From an uncultured Bacteroidota bacterium (GTDB lineage: Bacteria; Bacteroidota; Bacteroidia; Chitinophagales; LD1), in assembly GCA_903919075.1 (NCBI GenBank), contig CAIXGR010000077.1:1-64000 (forward strand): DNA of 64,000 nt. The letters run 5' to 3'. The translations under genes and the position numbers were made by a program. This document shows, one piece after another, positions 18,424 through 27,455 of the stretch. The notes under the pieces were generated by a model that saw nothing but the letters and a program-made list of their open reading frames with translations, was not told the origin of the DNA and ran no database searches. The first letter of the stretch is position 1. Each line of letters opens with the position of its first letter.

Positions 18424-19104
18424 ATGGCTAAAAATTTTGTTTCTAATGACGATAAATCCGTTAGGGTATTTGATAACCCCATCCTTGACTTTTTAAGTAG
18501 GGTTCACTTTACTGTACCCCTTCTTATTTATGTACCAATGGTGGTTTATTTTCTTTACAAAGCCATTTTTGTTTACCAGTTAAGTGTATTATATATTATT
18601 CCGTTTTTTGCGCTTGGTTTAATAACCTGGAGCTTTACCGAATATAACATGCACCGGTTCGTATTTCATTGGATGCCACCGGGCGAATTGGGAGCCAAAA
18701 TTAACTTTATGTTTCATGGCGTGCATCATTCATATCCGCGCGATAGTATGCGCCTTGTAATGGTGCCTGCTATAAGCCTGCCACTGTGCGCACTATTTTA
18801 CTTTACGTTTTTATATCTTTTGGGCGAGCGGTATTTAGCTCCTTTTTTCAGCGGGTTGGTGCTTGGCTATTTGTTTTATGATATGACCCATTACGCCCTA
18901 CACCATTTAAATTTCAAAAGCAAATTTTGGTTGGATTTGAAGCAACACCACATGATACATCATTATAGCGACCCTGATAATGGTTTTGGTGTAAGCACTA
19001 AGTTTTGGGATTTAATATACCGCACTACTTTTAAAAAGAAAACCGACAAACCTGTTATAGTTGAAGAGCGGGAACATTTAGAGGTAACTGAGGTGAACCA
19101 CTAA
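18424..19104 (+). CDS. Fatty acid / sphingolipid 2-hydroxylase family protein
   Basis: This 226-residue multi-pass membrane di-iron hydroxylase belongs to the FA hydroxylase superfamily. It has the full set of histidine clusters: His77/His82 (MHRFVFHW), HGVHH (98-102), HYALHH (156-161) and HHMIHH (175-180). It ends with the conserved GFGVSTKFWDLIYRTTF. The spacing and the HHSYPRDSMRLVMVP segment most resemble eukaryotic FA2H/Scs7, the enzyme that 2-hydroxylates sphingolipid acyl chains. Many Bacteroidota make sphingolipids, so that role is a reasonable inference. A carotenoid or other lipid substrate remains possible. A small lipoprotein gene follows after 11 bp. Confidence 0.85.
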   Translation: MAKNFVSNDDKSVRVFDNPILDFLSRVHFTVPLLIYVPMVVYFLYKAIFVYQLSVLYIIPFFALGLITWSFTEYNMHRFVFHWMPPGELGAKINFMFHGVHHSYPRDSMRLVMVPAISLPLCALFYFTFLYLLGERYLAPFFSGLVLGYLFYDMTHYALHHLNFKSKFWLDLKQHHMIHHYSDPDNGFGVSTKFWDLIYRTTFKKKTDKPVIVEEREHLEVTEVNH

Positions 19105-19115
19105 ACTATCGGGCT

Positions 19116-19616
19116 ATGAAATATTCTTTTTTTCTACTGCTATTTTGCTGTTTTTTTGTTGGTTGCCATGAAAAACACGGGCACCACTTAAACCCGCAAC
19201 AGAAGGCCGCCCGAATGGATTCACTGAAAAATGATTTATTAAAAACTGATATAGCATTTTCGCAATTAGCTGAAGAAAAAGGGCGCAATGCAGCTTTTAT
19301 TGAATATGCCGATAGCGGTGCCACTATGCTAAGGGCTTTTAGCATGCCTATTAATGGCAAGGACAGCATAATCAACCTATTGGGCCGTCATCCCGACTCT
19401 ACATTTGTAATTAGCTGGATACCGATATATGCTGATGTGGCGCGTTCGGGTGATTTGGGTTACACCTATGGCACTTATTCAATAGCTGCAAAGGATAAAG
19501 AGAAGACCGGTGGAACCTACTGCACCATCTGGAGAAAAGACGCAAACAATAAGTGGAAATATACCTTAGGAACAGGTACCAGAGGCCTAAAACCTGAAGA
19601 CAATAAAGAGGAGTAG
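19116..19616 (+). CDS. Small lipoprotein with SnoaL/DUF4440-like fold
   Basis: The 166-residue protein starts with a lipoprotein signal (MKYSFFLLLFCCFFVGCHEK; Cys17). The mature domain has the NTF2/DUF4440 pattern: an N-terminal helix (LLKTDIAFSQLAEEKGRNAAFIEY), then a strand region (YADSGATMLR). The C-terminal sheet contains GDLGYTYGTYSIAAKDKE and YCTIWRKDANNKWKYTLGTG. This fold often binds small molecules, but no catalytic residues can be assigned. It follows the hydroxylase by 11 bp and may be co-transcribed with it. It is convergent with def. Confidence 0.75.
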   Translation: MKYSFFLLLFCCFFVGCHEKHGHHLNPQQKAARMDSLKNDLLKTDIAFSQLAEEKGRNAAFIEYADSGATMLRAFSMPINGKDSIINLLGRHPDSTFVISWIPIYADVARSGDLGYTYGTYSIAAKDKEKTGGTYCTIWRKDANNKWKYTLGTGTRGLKPEDNKEE

Positions 19617-19630
19617 TTTTTATATTGAAA

Positions 19631-20197
19631 CTATGCTTTAGGAAACTTCATTTTATATTCCACATCAACAATTCCCTTCGAAATTTTATCCAATCTTCCT
19701 TTTAGTAAACTCTTTTTAAGTGGCTTTAAATGGTCAATAAAAAGCTTTCCCTGTATATGGTCGTATTCATGCTGAATAACCCGTGCTGTTAGGCCTTTAA
19801 ATTCCTTTTCGTGAGATTTGAAATTGCGGTCCTGGTATTGAATTACGATAGTATCTTTTCTAAAAACATCTTCTCTAATTCCCGGAATGCTTAAGCAGCC
19901 TTCCTCGTAAGGCCATTCTTTGCCCAATTCTTTTATCATCTGCGGGTTAATAAATACTTCGCGAACACCTTCGTTTACTTTTTCTTCATCATACATGCGC
20001 GTTGAATCAATAACAAACAACCGGATGGCTTTATTTACCTGCGGCGCTGCAAGTCCAACGCCTTTGGCTTTTTCCATTGTTTCGTACATGTCGTCAATAA
20101 GCTTTTCAAGCCCGGTGTAGGTTTTTGTTATTTCTATAGCAGTTTTTCGTAAAACAGGGTCGCCGTAAGCAATAATGGGAAGAATCATTTTTTTCAA
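19631..20197 (-). CDS. def: Peptide deformylase
   Basis: This metalloenzyme removes the formyl group from nascent proteins. All three motifs are present: GVGLAAPQV (residues 47-54), EEGCLSIPG with ligand Cys101, and QHEYDHIQG with His143, catalytic Glu144 and His147. The length of 188 residues is typical. A second Met at residue 4 is an alternative start. A 7-bp repeat lies just upstream, and ruvX is the next gene upstream on the same strand, an arrangement common in the phylum. Confidence 0.96.
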   Translation of the reverse strand: MKKMILPIIAYGDPVLRKTAIEITKTYTGLEKLIDDMYETMEKAKGVGLAAPQVNKAIRLFVIDSTRMYDEEKVNEGVREVFINPQMIKELGKEWPYEEGCLSIPGIREDVFRKDTIVIQYQDRNFKSHEKEFKGLTARVIQHEYDHIQGKLFIDHLKPLKKSLLKGRLDKISKGIVDVEYKMKFPKA

Positions 20198-20205
20198 GTT
20201 AAGGA

Positions 20206-20226
20206 ATACGAATTACGAATTACAAA
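20206..20226 (-). repeat. Tandem 7-bp repeat upstream of def
   Basis: The heptamers ATACGAA, TTACGAA and TTACAAA (plus-strand reading) lie head to tail about 8 bp before the def start codon. This is the same kind of short-unit array as before hmgA, hpd and gyrA, but with a different unit. Confidence 0.6.
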
Positions 20227-20259
20227 ACGGATTTTCCAAATCCTAGATGCAGTTTTGTG

Positions 20260-20676
20260 CTATTTACCCTTCATTTCAAGAAATGATTGTAGTATGATAT
20301 TGGCCGATATAGCATCAATGTTGCCTTTATTATGCTTTTCTTTTTTAGTAACCCCGCTGGTAGCCAATGTGTGTGCTGCAATTTTAGAGGTAAAGCTTTC
20401 ATCTACTTTATGCACCTTTTTTTCAGGGTAAAGCTCATTCAGTTTTAATATAAATTTATCAATGTGCTTTACAATTTCATTTTCCGAATGGCCATGGCTG
20501 AACGGATATCCTACTACAAAGGCCTCTACATCTTCTTTAAGGCAATAGCTTTTTATAAAATCAAAAATTTTGTGGGTAGGCGATGTTTCAAGGCTAACGG
20601 CAATTATTTGTAAGGGATCGGTTACTGCCATGCCCACTCTTCTTAATCCGTAATCAAAAGCTAGTATGCGGCCCAT
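20260..20676 (-). CDS. ruvX: Holliday junction resolvase-like / pre-16S rRNA nuclease YqgF
   Basis: This 138-residue RNase H-fold protein of the YqgF/RuvX family acts in 16S rRNA 5' maturation in characterised bacteria. The first acidic motif is MGRILAFDYGLRRVGMAVTD (Asp8). The middle Glu/Gly block is VEAFVVGYPFSHGHSENE, and the final acidic block is VHKVDESFTSKIA. The start overlaps the stop of the DUF1573 gene (TAATG), so the two are translationally coupled. Confidence 0.92.
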   Translation of the reverse strand: MGRILAFDYGLRRVGMAVTDPLQIIAVSLETSPTHKIFDFIKSYCLKEDVEAFVVGYPFSHGHSENEIVKHIDKFILKLNELYPEKKVHKVDESFTSKIAAHTLATSGVTKKEKHNKGNIDAISANIILQSFLEMKGK

Positions 20677-21257
20677 TATTTATCGCGGGGTATTACAGTT
20701 GATTTAATAGTAAGTATAGTTGATGGTGGGTTGGTATTGGCAACTACCGTAACTGTTTTTTCTGTTTCACCGTGTTTGCCATTGCTATCAAACTCAACAT
20801 CAATTTCGCCCGATTCACCCGGTTTAACTGGTTGTTGCGGCCAGGTTGGCACAGTGCAACCACAAGAGCCCTGTGCATGAGAAATGATAAGCCCAACATT
20901 ACCGGTATTAGTAAACATAAATTTAGTGCGCACTTTTTTTCCCTCATCAATTCTGCCAAAATCATGTGTAAGGCGGTCGAATTTAATAGTGGTTAATTTT
21001 TGGGTAGCCTCTGCTGCATTAGCCGGAAACTGATTTGCCGCAGGGTCAACATTCGGTTTATCAAACGGGCTTGCACCGGCAGGGTTTGCAGGTTTGGTTT
21101 CCGGTAGTTTTGGAGACGTAGGTGTTTCTATATTCGCTTTTTCCGAAGTTGCTTCAAGCAATTTATTTTGCAGCTTTATATTTTGCAGTAGCAAAATTGC
21201 AACTGAAGCCGACAAAGCCAATATAAATATAACTGCAAGCTTATTTTTCATAATCAC
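20676..21257 (-). CDS. DUF1573 domain protein, membrane-anchored
   Basis: This 193-residue protein has an N-terminal membrane anchor or uncleaved signal (about residues 6-24, LAVIFILALSASVAILLLQ). A Pro/Asn/Ala-rich linker follows, then a DUF1573 domain (about residues 90-190) with LTHDFGRIDEGKKVRTKFMF, NTGNVGLIISHAQGSCGCT and PVKPGESGEIDVEFDSNGK. The Ig-like domain with the SCGC cysteine pair is characteristic. It is periplasmic and of unknown role. It is coupled to ruvX by a one-base stop/start overlap. Confidence 0.88.
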   Translation of the reverse strand: MIMKNKLAVIFILALSASVAILLLQNIKLQNKLLEATSEKANIETPTSPKLPETKPANPAGASPFDKPNVDPAANQFPANAAEATQKLTTIKFDRLTHDFGRIDEGKKVRTKFMFTNTGNVGLIISHAQGSCGCTVPTWPQQPVKPGESGEIDVEFDSNGKHGETEKTVTVVANTNPPSTILTIKSTVIPRDK

Positions 21258-21335
21258 TATATTTTTATGAAATGCAAATGTAAATAATTGGCATTTTCAT
21301 TTTAATGCAAAAACGAAGATGACGCAAAATTGACA

Positions 21336-22337
21336 TTAAATATGATATCGTGCCAATGGCTCGGCGGCTTGTGTAGTAAATTCGTTGTTCAAATATTTAT
21401 AGTGTGCTGCAATAGCTATCATAGCTGCATTATCAGTACAATATTCAAATTTTGGTATATAGGTAGTCCATCCATTTTGCACCCCCAATTCCTGAAAACG
21501 CGTTCTTAATTCGCTATTGGCCGATACTCCACCGGATAGGGCCATTTCATTAATGTTTAATTTTTGTGCAGCTTTTGTCAGCTTTTTTAAAAGGATATCG
21601 ATGATTGTTTTTTGAATACTAGCGCACAGATCGTTCAAATTTTCTTCAACAAACTTCGGGTTTTTCTTAGTTTGTGCTTGCAGAAAATAAAGAACAGAGG
21701 TTTTAAGCCCGCTGAAACTAAAATCTAACTCAGCGATTTGTGGTTCTGCAAAATGAAATTTTTCAGGGTTTCCCTTTTTAGCGTATTCATCAATTAATGG
21801 CCCACCTGGGTACGATAAGCCAAACAACTTGGCAGATTTATCGAAAGCTTCACCGGCTGCATCATCTAGTGTTTCACCAATTACCTCCATTTGCAGAAAA
21901 TCTTTAACCAATACAATTTGCGTATGTCCGCCTGAAACAGTTAAGCACAAAAACGGAAATTTGGGTTTATTATCAATAAAATGAGCCAGCACGTGCGCTT
22001 GCATGTGGTTTACCTCTATTAAAGGCACGTTTAATGCCAGGGCAAATGCTTTGGCAAAACTTACACCCACTAATAACGAACCTATAAGGCCAGGCCCCCT
22101 AGTAAATGCTACCGCATTAATTTCTTCCTTCCTTATTCCTGCATTTTTAATAGCCATATCAACCACCGGCACAATGTTTACCTGGTGGGCTCTTGAGGCT
22201 AGCTCGGGCACTATACCACCCCAATTTTTGTGAACTTCCTGATTAGCAGTAAGATTGGCAAGAATTTTGACATCTTTGCAAACAGCCGCCGAGGTATCGT
22301 CGCAGGATGATTCAATGGCAAGAATAGTTATACTCAT
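21336..22337 (-). CDS. tsaD: tRNA N6-threonylcarbamoyladenosine transferase subunit TsaD
   Basis: TsaD transfers the threonylcarbamoyl group to A37 of ANN-decoding tRNAs. The N-terminal ASKHA motif is ILAIESSCDDTSAAVC. The metal-binding pair His111/His115 is in VNHMQAHVLAHF, and further family blocks are LTVSGGHTQIVLV, LSYPGGPLIDEYAKKG and EMALSGGVSANSELR. The start at 22337 (MSITILAIE) is preferred to an ATG three codons upstream. It is divergent from tamB with a spacer of about 100 bp that contains TTAACAC-type repeats. Confidence 0.96.
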   Translation of the reverse strand: MSITILAIESSCDDTSAAVCKDVKILANLTANQEVHKNWGGIVPELASRAHQVNIVPVVDMAIKNAGIRKEEINAVAFTRGPGLIGSLLVGVSFAKAFALALNVPLIEVNHMQAHVLAHFIDNKPKFPFLCLTVSGGHTQIVLVKDFLQMEVIGETLDDAAGEAFDKSAKLFGLSYPGGPLIDEYAKKGNPEKFHFAEPQIAELDFSFSGLKTSVLYFLQAQTKKNPKFVEENLNDLCASIQKTIIDILLKKLTKAAQKLNINEMALSGGVSANSELRTRFQELGVQNGWTTYIPKFEYCTDNAAMIAIAAHYKYLNNEFTTQAAEPLARYHI

Positions 22338-22441
22338 GAACCACAAAAATACTTAAATGTGCGAACGTGGGAATGTGTTAATATAATACATTAGTATTTT
22401 AACACGTTAACACTTTGTGTAAAGAGATTTAAAACAGGATT

Positions 22442-25400
22442 TTGATTAAGAAAATAGGCAAAATTATTCTTTGGTTTTTTGCCGTTCTACTAGTGCTTTC
22501 TATAGCGTTTTTGGTAGCGGTGCGGTATCCTGCTTTCCAAACTTACCTAGCCCACCGGGTTACCGATGTTCTTACCAAAAGTCTTGATACAAAAGTTTCA
22601 ATTGATAGGGTAGAGCTTTCATTTTTCAATAAAGCCGACCTAGTTAATTTTTATATGGAGGACCATAACCATGATACCTTAATAAGTGCTAAGGAACTTA
22701 AAATTCAGTTTAAGGTTTTTGAATTATTAAAACGTAAAATTAATGTTCATTCCATTTTGTTAGATGGGGGCTCATTATATCTGCATCGCGATTCTACAGG
22801 GCAAAAACTGAACCTTACTGAAGTATTTAAAACAAAACAATCGAATACACAGTCACCGCCTATATCAACCGGTAATAAAACCGCAGCATTAAAATGGGAT
22901 ATTGATTTGCAGGAATTGGACTTGCATAATGCTGCCTTCCGTTACTGGGATGAAAAAAATCAATCTGACCTAAAAGTGAATGTGGCTAGCTGTGCAATTA
23001 CCGTAAATGATTTCGATTTGCAGAAAAAGCTGGCCTACATTAAATCTATACAAATAGACGGTGCCAATGTTTCAGTGGATTTAAGAAAGCACGCAATGGA
23101 TAGTGCTAAAGCGGGCATAAAAGAAGAATTCCATTTAATGAGCGATGGAATGAAATTAACTTTCGATGAGATTGCAGTTACCAATTCAAGATTTGTGTTC
23201 AATAATTATAAAAGCGACTCGATTGTATTAAAGGGTATAGATTTCAACCACCTTGATTTAGCGAAAATCAATTTCCGAGCACAACAGGGCGCTATGATTG
23301 CCGATACTATTTCGGCAAATATCGAATCGCTCTCGGCTACCGAAAAGAGCGGCTTTATTTTACAAAACCTTACCGCCGAAACTAAATTTTCGGTTAACGC
23401 ATTGGTGTTCGATAAATTAAATATTAAAACCCCAAACAGTCATATTACCGACTATTTAAGTTTTCGCTATAACTCACTCGACGATTTTAGCGATTTTTTT
23501 AATGCTGTAAGAATTAAAGCAAAACTTGATCACACAAAATTTTCATTGAAAGATTTAAACTATTTTATAAAAAATCTTGATAAAGTTGAGCATAACCAGT
23601 TTTTAGTTAGCGGCGAAATTGATGGGCGAATAAATAATTTGAAGGGTAGAGGCATTGAAATAACAACAGCCGATAACACCATTTTTAAAGGCGATTTTTA
23701 CAGTCGCGGATTGCCTAATGTTTTCGAAACTTCAATTAACGTTAATGTGGGCAGGCTTGCCACTACAGCAGCGGATATAAAAAAGATTTATCCGCTGGCT
23801 ATCATCCCTAATAATTTAAATACCCTCGGCTTAATTTATTATACGGGTACATTTGATGGGTTTGTTACAGATTTTGTATCGAAAGGAAAGTTTGTAACAT
23901 CTATAGGCTCCGCTACCACCGATGTAGATTTTAAATACAATAAAGAAACCAATAAAGCCAGCTACGATGGTAGCCTTGCCCTAAACGAATTTAATCTTGG
24001 CGCTTACTTTAACAGCGAAAATATTTTAGGAAAAGTTTCGCTTGAAACAAAAATTAAAGGCGGCGGCTTAACTGCCGAAAGTTTAAATGCACAATTAGAG
24101 GGAAATATTTCAAGCATTACTATTAAAGGGTACGATTACCGCGATTTGAAAATAAATGGTTCGGTTTTGAAAAAATCATTCAATGGTTTACTGGAGGTAC
24201 GCGACAAGTATTTAGATATGGATTTTAATGGCAAAGCAGATTTAACCAATAAAACCCCCGCATTTAATTTTGATGCCATTGTTAGAAAAGCAGATTTAAA
24301 AAACCTGAATATTACCAAGGATGATATACGTGTTGCCGGAAAAATGACATCGGATTTTGCTGGCAGTAATATAGATGACATGGTGGGCTCTGTTAAGTTA
24401 AACAATGTAACCATTAGCCGCGATTCAGCCACAGCGCAAGTGAAATATTTTGATATAGAGGCTAAATTGCTTTCGAACCAGAAGAAAGAAATTACTTTGA
24501 ATTCTGATTTTGCAGAAGCCGAGATGAGTGGTAACTTCACTTTGGAAGAATTGCCTAAAGCGTTAATTAATTTTGGTAAGCATACTTTTACAAAAGACTA
24601 TGTCGATACTTCATCGGTTAAAATACCACAGAATTTTGCCTTAGATTTCAGATTATATGAGCCCGGAAATTTATTGCCAATTATTTATCCCAAAATAACA
24701 GCACTTAATAGTTCGCGTCTTACTTGCGATTTTAATTCAGTTAATCACACCATAAATCTTTACGCATCTATTCCCGAATTTGGCTATGGCGATTTTGATA
24801 TTCGCAGAGCCGAAGTTATTGCACATTCTACCGATGGAAAATTCGATGTATCAGTCTTGGCTGGCAGAGTTTATAAAGGCGATAGTGTAATGCTGGATTC
24901 GGTAATGTTGGCCACCAGAAGAGAAGGAAATGATATTCGATTTGATTTGAAAGCTTCAGACGAGGCCAAAAATAATTATGCAAAACTTACTGCCTTTATA
25001 ACACCGCTTAAGGATAAAACTATAGTAAGGCTTGAGCCCGGCGATATAAGACTGGGCGGAAGTAATTGGCGCTTCGATCCCGGTGATTCAATTTTTATTG
25101 AAGGGAAAAAAGTAACGTCGAAGAACCTCGTTTTCCGGTCCGATAACCAAACAGTATACATTAACAGCTACCTGAAAAATGACAGTTCAACATCTTTAAA
25201 ATTAGTGTTGGATAATACTAATCTTGATGAATTTTCGAAAACAGTTGCTACTAAATCGAAAGAAATTTCGGGGATTATGAATGGCAAATTAATAATAGAA
25301 GACATTTTTAATACACCAGAGGTGTATGGTGATTTTGTTATTAGCGATTTTAAACTTGGCGATGAGCTAATAGGTGATATAAACGTTGATTCGCGTTTAG

Positions 25401-27364
25401 ATTCTTCAAGAAATAATGTAAATATTTTTGCATCGGTTAAAAGCATTAATAACAATATTGAGGCACGGGGACATCTTTCAATCGACCCCGATCACCCCGA
25501 TTTAAAAATTGATATTGATGCAAAGCGATTGGGACTTAATGTTCTTAATTATAAATTTTTCGACCGGTACGTGAAGAATGTAAAGGGTTATGCCACGGCT
25601 AATGCCACAATATATGGAACGTTGAAAAATCCGCTGCTTAAAGGCAAGGTAAATTTAGTAGATGATACGGTAACTGTTACCTTTTTAAATACCACCTACA
25701 CCCTGCATAATCAAAGTGCAAAATTAGATGAACATGGGTTTGATTTGGATGGTATTGTAATTAATGATATTCATGGCAAAGAGGCATACGGTAGTGGGCG
25801 CATTAACCACGAAAGTTTCAGAGATTTTAATCTTGACGTAAAGGTTAGTACTCAAAACCCATATCAATATAACCAGAAGAACGTAGTTCAGTTTATAAAT
25901 ACTACCGAAAAAGAAAGCCCGGGCTTTTATGGTGTTGCTTACGGTACCGGTTATGTAACATTCAGCGGGTCCATTAACTCACCCGTTATAAACGCAGTTG
26001 CCACTACCGGTCGCGATACTTATTGTAAGTTACCTGTTAATTCAAGTTATGAAACTAACCGGTATTCATTTTATAAATTTATTGGGCATGGTAAGGATAC
26101 CATTATTACAAATAAACCGGGTAAAGTAAGAGCAAATGGCGTAACCTTTACGCTTAACCTAACTGCAACAAATGATGCAAGGATGGATATTCTGCTTGAC
26201 CCTATTGCAGGAGACCTACTTACAGGCTACGGAAACGGAGATTTAAAAATAGCCATAGCTAAAACCGGTGAAATTTCAATGTATGGTTCTTATGAGATAG
26301 ATAGAGGTACTTATAAGTTTACTATGCAAAATGTAGTGAACAAACAGTTTTTGCTGGATAAAGGAGGCACTATAAATTTCGACGGGCAGGTTTACCGCGC
26401 AAAATTAAACCTGAATGCAGTTTATGAAATCAGGACTTCCCTTACCTATTTAATTGAGGATATGATAGGAAGTGCCAGTACCAATAATCCGGCACTTAAC
26501 AGTGCCATGCAAAGCCGTGCACCTGTCGATTTATTACTAAAAATTAATGGTGTGCTAGAGCGGCCTCAAGTGTCATTCGACATTAAGGTTGTTGACCCGG
26601 ATCCAAACATTAAAAGCTATGTTGATCAAAAAATGACTTTGTTAAGAGCTAATGAAACTGAGATGAATAAACAGGTTTTTGGTCTGTTGGTAATGAACCA
26701 GTTTATTCCAACCAGCGTTAGTACTCAAAATACTATTGCTAATACAAGCTATGCAGGCTCTACTGCGGCTAACACGGTAAGCGAATTTTTATCATCACAG
26801 TTTTCGAATTACCTGGGCAACCTGTTAGAGTTTGCCAATATAAAAAACTTAGATTTTAACGTTGGTTACAAGCAATCTGACCAGTTGAATACTAATCCGG
26901 CCTCTATTTCAGGCACAACCAATGCGGCCACACTTTACAAAACGTATAGCGAGTTTCAGTTTGCACTGCAAAAAAAGTTTTTTGACCAACGCCTTAGCAT
27001 AAGCGCTGGTGGAAACCTTGATTTTGGTGCTGATATTACTGGTGTAAGCCCAAGCGGGCAGTCAGGCAGTTCCAACAAATCTGTAATCCCAACTGGCGAT
27101 TTCCAGGTAAGCTATTCTTTAACCCCTGATGGTGGCTGGCGTGCAAAGGCATTCAACCGAACTGATTATGATTATTATAACGCAAGGAATACGAACAAAA
27201 CAGGTGTGGGAATATCTTACAGGCAAGAGTTTGATAAACCATCAGACCTGTTTAAGAAAAAAGATAAGAAAAAGGTAGCACCTAAGATAGAACTGAAAAC
27301 GGATACACAGAACGATGTTTTTCCAGCTGCCACAGCCCCTGATTCAACAAAAATTGTCAAATAG
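22442..27364 (+). CDS. tamB: Translocation and assembly module protein TamB
   Basis: This giant (1640-residue) AsmA-like envelope protein is thought to carry lipids or assist outer-membrane protein assembly between the two membranes. An N-terminal membrane anchor (residues 5-28, IGKIILWFFAVLLVLSIAFL) is followed by a long run of repeated beta-strand units forming the groove. The C-terminal TamB (DUF490) domain (about 1180-1520) contains GNGDLKIAIAKTGEISMYGS, YEIDRGTYKFTMQNVVNKQF and QVSFDIKVVDPDPNIKSYVD. A TTG codon at 22442 is the start. The C-terminal about 70 residues are Lys-rich and probably disordered. It is divergent from tsaD. Confidence 0.92.
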   Translation: MIKKIGKIILWFFAVLLVLSIAFLVAVRYPAFQTYLAHRVTDVLTKSLDTKVSIDRVELSFFNKADLVNFYMEDHNHDTLISAKELKIQFKVFELLKRKINVHSILLDGGSLYLHRDSTGQKLNLTEVFKTKQSNTQSPPISTGNKTAALKWDIDLQELDLHNAAFRYWDEKNQSDLKVNVASCAITVNDFDLQKKLAYIKSIQIDGANVSVDLRKHAMDSAKAGIKEEFHLMSDGMKLTFDEIAVTNSRFVFNNYKSDSIVLKGIDFNHLDLAKINFRAQQGAMIADTISANIESLSATEKSGFILQNLTAETKFSVNALVFDKLNIKTPNSHITDYLSFRYNSLDDFSDFFNAVRIKAKLDHTKFSLKDLNYFIKNLDKVEHNQFLVSGEIDGRINNLKGRGIEITTADNTIFKGDFYSRGLPNVFETSINVNVGRLATTAADIKKIYPLAIIPNNLNTLGLIYYTGTFDGFVTDFVSKGKFVTSIGSATTDVDFKYNKETNKASYDGSLALNEFNLGAYFNSENILGKVSLETKIKGGGLTAESLNAQLEGNISSITIKGYDYRDLKINGSVLKKSFNGLLEVRDKYLDMDFNGKADLTNKTPAFNFDAIVRKADLKNLNITKDDIRVAGKMTSDFAGSNIDDMVGSVKLNNVTISRDSATAQVKYFDIEAKLLSNQKKEITLNSDFAEAEMSGNFTLEELPKALINFGKHTFTKDYVDTSSVKIPQNFALDFRLYEPGNLLPIIYPKITALNSSRLTCDFNSVNHTINLYASIPEFGYGDFDIRRAEVIAHSTDGKFDVSVLAGRVYKGDSVMLDSVMLATRREGNDIRFDLKASDEAKNNYAKLTAFITPLKDKTIVRLEPGDIRLGGSNWRFDPGDSIFIEGKKVTSKNLVFRSDNQTVYINSYLKNDSSTSLKLVLDNTNLDEFSKTVATKSKEISGIMNGKLIIEDIFNTPEVYGDFVISDFKLGDELIGDINVDSRLDSSRNNVNIFASVKSINNNIEARGHLSIDPDHPDLKIDIDAKRLGLNVLNYKFFDRYVKNVKGYATANATIYGTLKNPLLKGKVNLVDDTVTVTFLNTTYTLHNQSAKLDEHGFDLDGIVINDIHGKEAYGSGRINHESFRDFNLDVKVSTQNPYQYNQKNVVQFINTTEKESPGFYGVAYGTGYVTFSGSINSPVINAVATTGRDTYCKLPVNSSYETNRYSFYKFIGHGKDTIITNKPGKVRANGVTFTLNLTATNDARMDILLDPIAGDLLTGYGNGDLKIAIAKTGEISMYGSYEIDRGTYKFTMQNVVNKQFLLDKGGTINFDGQVYRAKLNLNAVYEIRTSLTYLIEDMIGSASTNNPALNSAMQSRAPVDLLLKINGVLERPQVSFDIKVVDPDPNIKSYVDQKMTLLRANETEMNKQVFGLLVMNQFIPTSVSTQNTIANTSYAGSTAANTVSEFLSSQFSNYLGNLLEFANIKNLDFNVGYKQSDQLNTNPASISGTTNAATLYKTYSEFQFALQKKFFDQRLSISAGGNLDFGADITGVSPSGQSGSSNKSVIPTGDFQVSYSLTPDGGWRAKAFNRTDYDYYNARNTNKTGVGISYRQEFDKPSDLFKKKDKKKVAPKIELKTDTQNDVFPAATAPDSTKIVK

Positions 27365-27455
27365 ACACAAAAGCGAAGCATCAAGAAATGTAAGAGACGG
27401 GTATTAATAACACTAAATCCACACAATATTCTCTACATTCTGTCATTATCATATC

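Noticed and set aside
19613-19634. Terminator between the small lipoprotein gene and def
   Set aside because: TAGTTT and AAACTA can pair, but the stem is only six A/T-rich pairs and there is no clear T-tract.
22344-22351. Promoter -7 box TATTTTTG for tsaD on the minus strand
   Set aside because: It lies too close to the start codon and has no TTG at the right distance upstream.
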